A stretch of DNA of 5,635 nucleotides from an uncultured Methanomassiliicoccaceae archaeon (GTDB taxonomy: Archaea; Thermoplasmatota; Thermoplasmata; Methanomassiliicoccales; Methanomethylophilaceae), in NCBI GenBank assembly GCA_945492685.1, contig CALYUZ010000070.1, positions 1-5,635 of the forward strand, read 5' to 3'. Below are positions 5,020 through 5,635 of the stretch, in pieces (the stretch's first letter is position 1; each line of letters starts with the position of its first letter). The notes beneath the pieces were generated by a model. It did not search any database and was not told where the DNA came from. It saw nothing but the letters and a program-made list of their open reading frames with translations. The translations under genes and the position numbers were made by a program.

Positions 5020-5628
5020 ATGTTCTTCAAGAGGAAGGCCGAGACGGTACACGAATGCTCCATATGCGGCAGCCCCAACGGGGGATTCCATGCCAAAGAC
5101 GGGTGGATCTGTCCCATGTGCATTCCTTTGGACCATACACTCGATCGCCCCTCCGTCGATGACATCAGATCCCTTCATATCAAGGATGAGGGGCTCATAT
5201 CACGTATCGAATCCTTCACGGACACCGAGGTACTGGCCGATTTACACTTTGATGACGTGCACGAACTTTTCTTCAAGGGTCCTTATCCGAACAGGTGCAT
5301 CCCCGTCCTCTCGTATTCGGAGATCTCCGGCTACAGGCTCATAGTCGATGAGAGGAGCATAGCATTCAATTCGATCGGGGGCGAGAGGTCCGTGATGCGT
5401 GTGAGGACAGATGAGTTCATCGCCAAGGCCAGCAAGGATATCACAGACATCACCTTGGAGATCGATTCATCAAGGAGCAATGTGAAGGTCAGACCCTATG
5501 TGATCAGGTCCATGAAGGTCAGGGTCTGCGATACCAAGCAGGACTGTCTCAGATTCGCGATGAAGGTCTCGGATCGCTTCGATTCCATCATAGAGAAGAA
5601 TATACTTGATAAAAATAAATCAAGTTAA
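5020..5628 (+). CDS. Zinc-ribbon protein, DUF4428-like
   Basis: The 202-residue protein opens with a short basic stretch (MFFKRK) and a treble-clef or ribbon-type metal site: C13-x2-C16, then C31-x2-C34 (CSIC and CPMC). Fourteen residues lie between the pairs. This N-terminal arrangement, and the later YSEISGYRLIVDE stretch (about residues 98-110), resemble proteins with a DUF4428 zinc ribbon followed by an uncharacterised beta-rich domain. That link is from memory of the family, not a search. The middle and C-terminal parts alternate strand-like stretches (RLIVDE, ITDITLEID) with a final amphipathic helix (RFAMKVSDRFDSIIEK), somewhat like a PH-like domain. There is no membrane helix. I chose ATG 5020; a GTG two codons upstream is possible. 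Function unknown; metal binding is well supported. Confidence 0.82.
   Translation: MFFKRKAETVHECSICGSPNGGFHAKDGWICPMCIPLDHTLDRPSVDDIRSLHIKDEGLISRIESFTDTEVLADLHFDDVHELFFKGPYPNRCIPVLSYSEISGYRLIVDERSIAFNSIGGERSVMRVRTDEFIAKASKDITDITLEIDSSRSNVKVRPYVIRSMKVRVCDTKQDCLRFAMKVSDRFDSIIEKNILDKNKSS
5604..5625. repeat. Inverted repeat at the end of the zinc-ribbon gene
   Basis: ACTTGAT (5604-5610) and ATCAAGT (5619-5625) form a perfect seven-pair stem around the loop AAAAATAA. The right arm ends directly before the TAA stop at 5626-5628. The region is far more AT-rich than the rest of the window. It could be part of a transcription end signal, especially for a gene arriving on the minus strand where the loop is T-rich. 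The flanking sequence is cut off by the window edge. Confidence 0.4.
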
Positions 5629-5635
5629 GCTATAA

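Overview
The window looks archaeal. Most isolated genes have an AT-rich TATA-like box about 23-28 bases before the start codon and no Shine-Dalgarno sequence, as expected for leaderless or nearly leaderless archaeal transcripts. High-GC codons, frequent AGG arginine codons, a long Sel1-repeat protein, and stop codons that are six TGA, one TAA and no TAG would all suit a Methanomassiliicoccales-type methanogen. That order uses UAG for pyrrolysine and carries many Sel1-repeat genes. The placement is an inference, because no taxonomic marker gene is present.

Layout: (1) 1-921, minus strand: a cytosolic Sel1-repeat protein, cut by the left window edge, with eight visible 36-residue repeats. (2) 1096-2363, plus strand: a two-gene operon of unrecognised coiled-coil proteins two bases apart, ending in a UUCG-loop hairpin that also faces the next, convergent gene. 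(3) 2408-2842, minus strand: a small unrecognised protein, divergent from (4) 2994-3875, plus strand: a trypsin-like serine peptidase with a readable His-Asp-Ser triad and no export signal. An imperfect dyad lies between their TATA boxes. (5) 3899-4543, minus strand: a HAD-superfamily phosphatase of the phosphoglycolate phosphatase type, convergent with the peptidase. (6) 4642-5001, plus strand: a small four-helix membrane protein. (7) 5020-5628, plus strand: a protein with an N-terminal CxxC/CxxC zinc ribbon resembling DUF4428 proteins; its promoter lies inside the end of the membrane-protein gene.

Functionally this reads as a patchwork of mostly single-gene transcription units rather than one pathway. 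Only the coiled-coil pair has clear operon structure. The peptidase and its divergent neighbour are the next best candidates for a functional link, through a shared control region. No mobile element, CRISPR array, tRNA or rRNA was recognised. Several starts are placed internally because the longest reading frames would put the promoter inside the gene.
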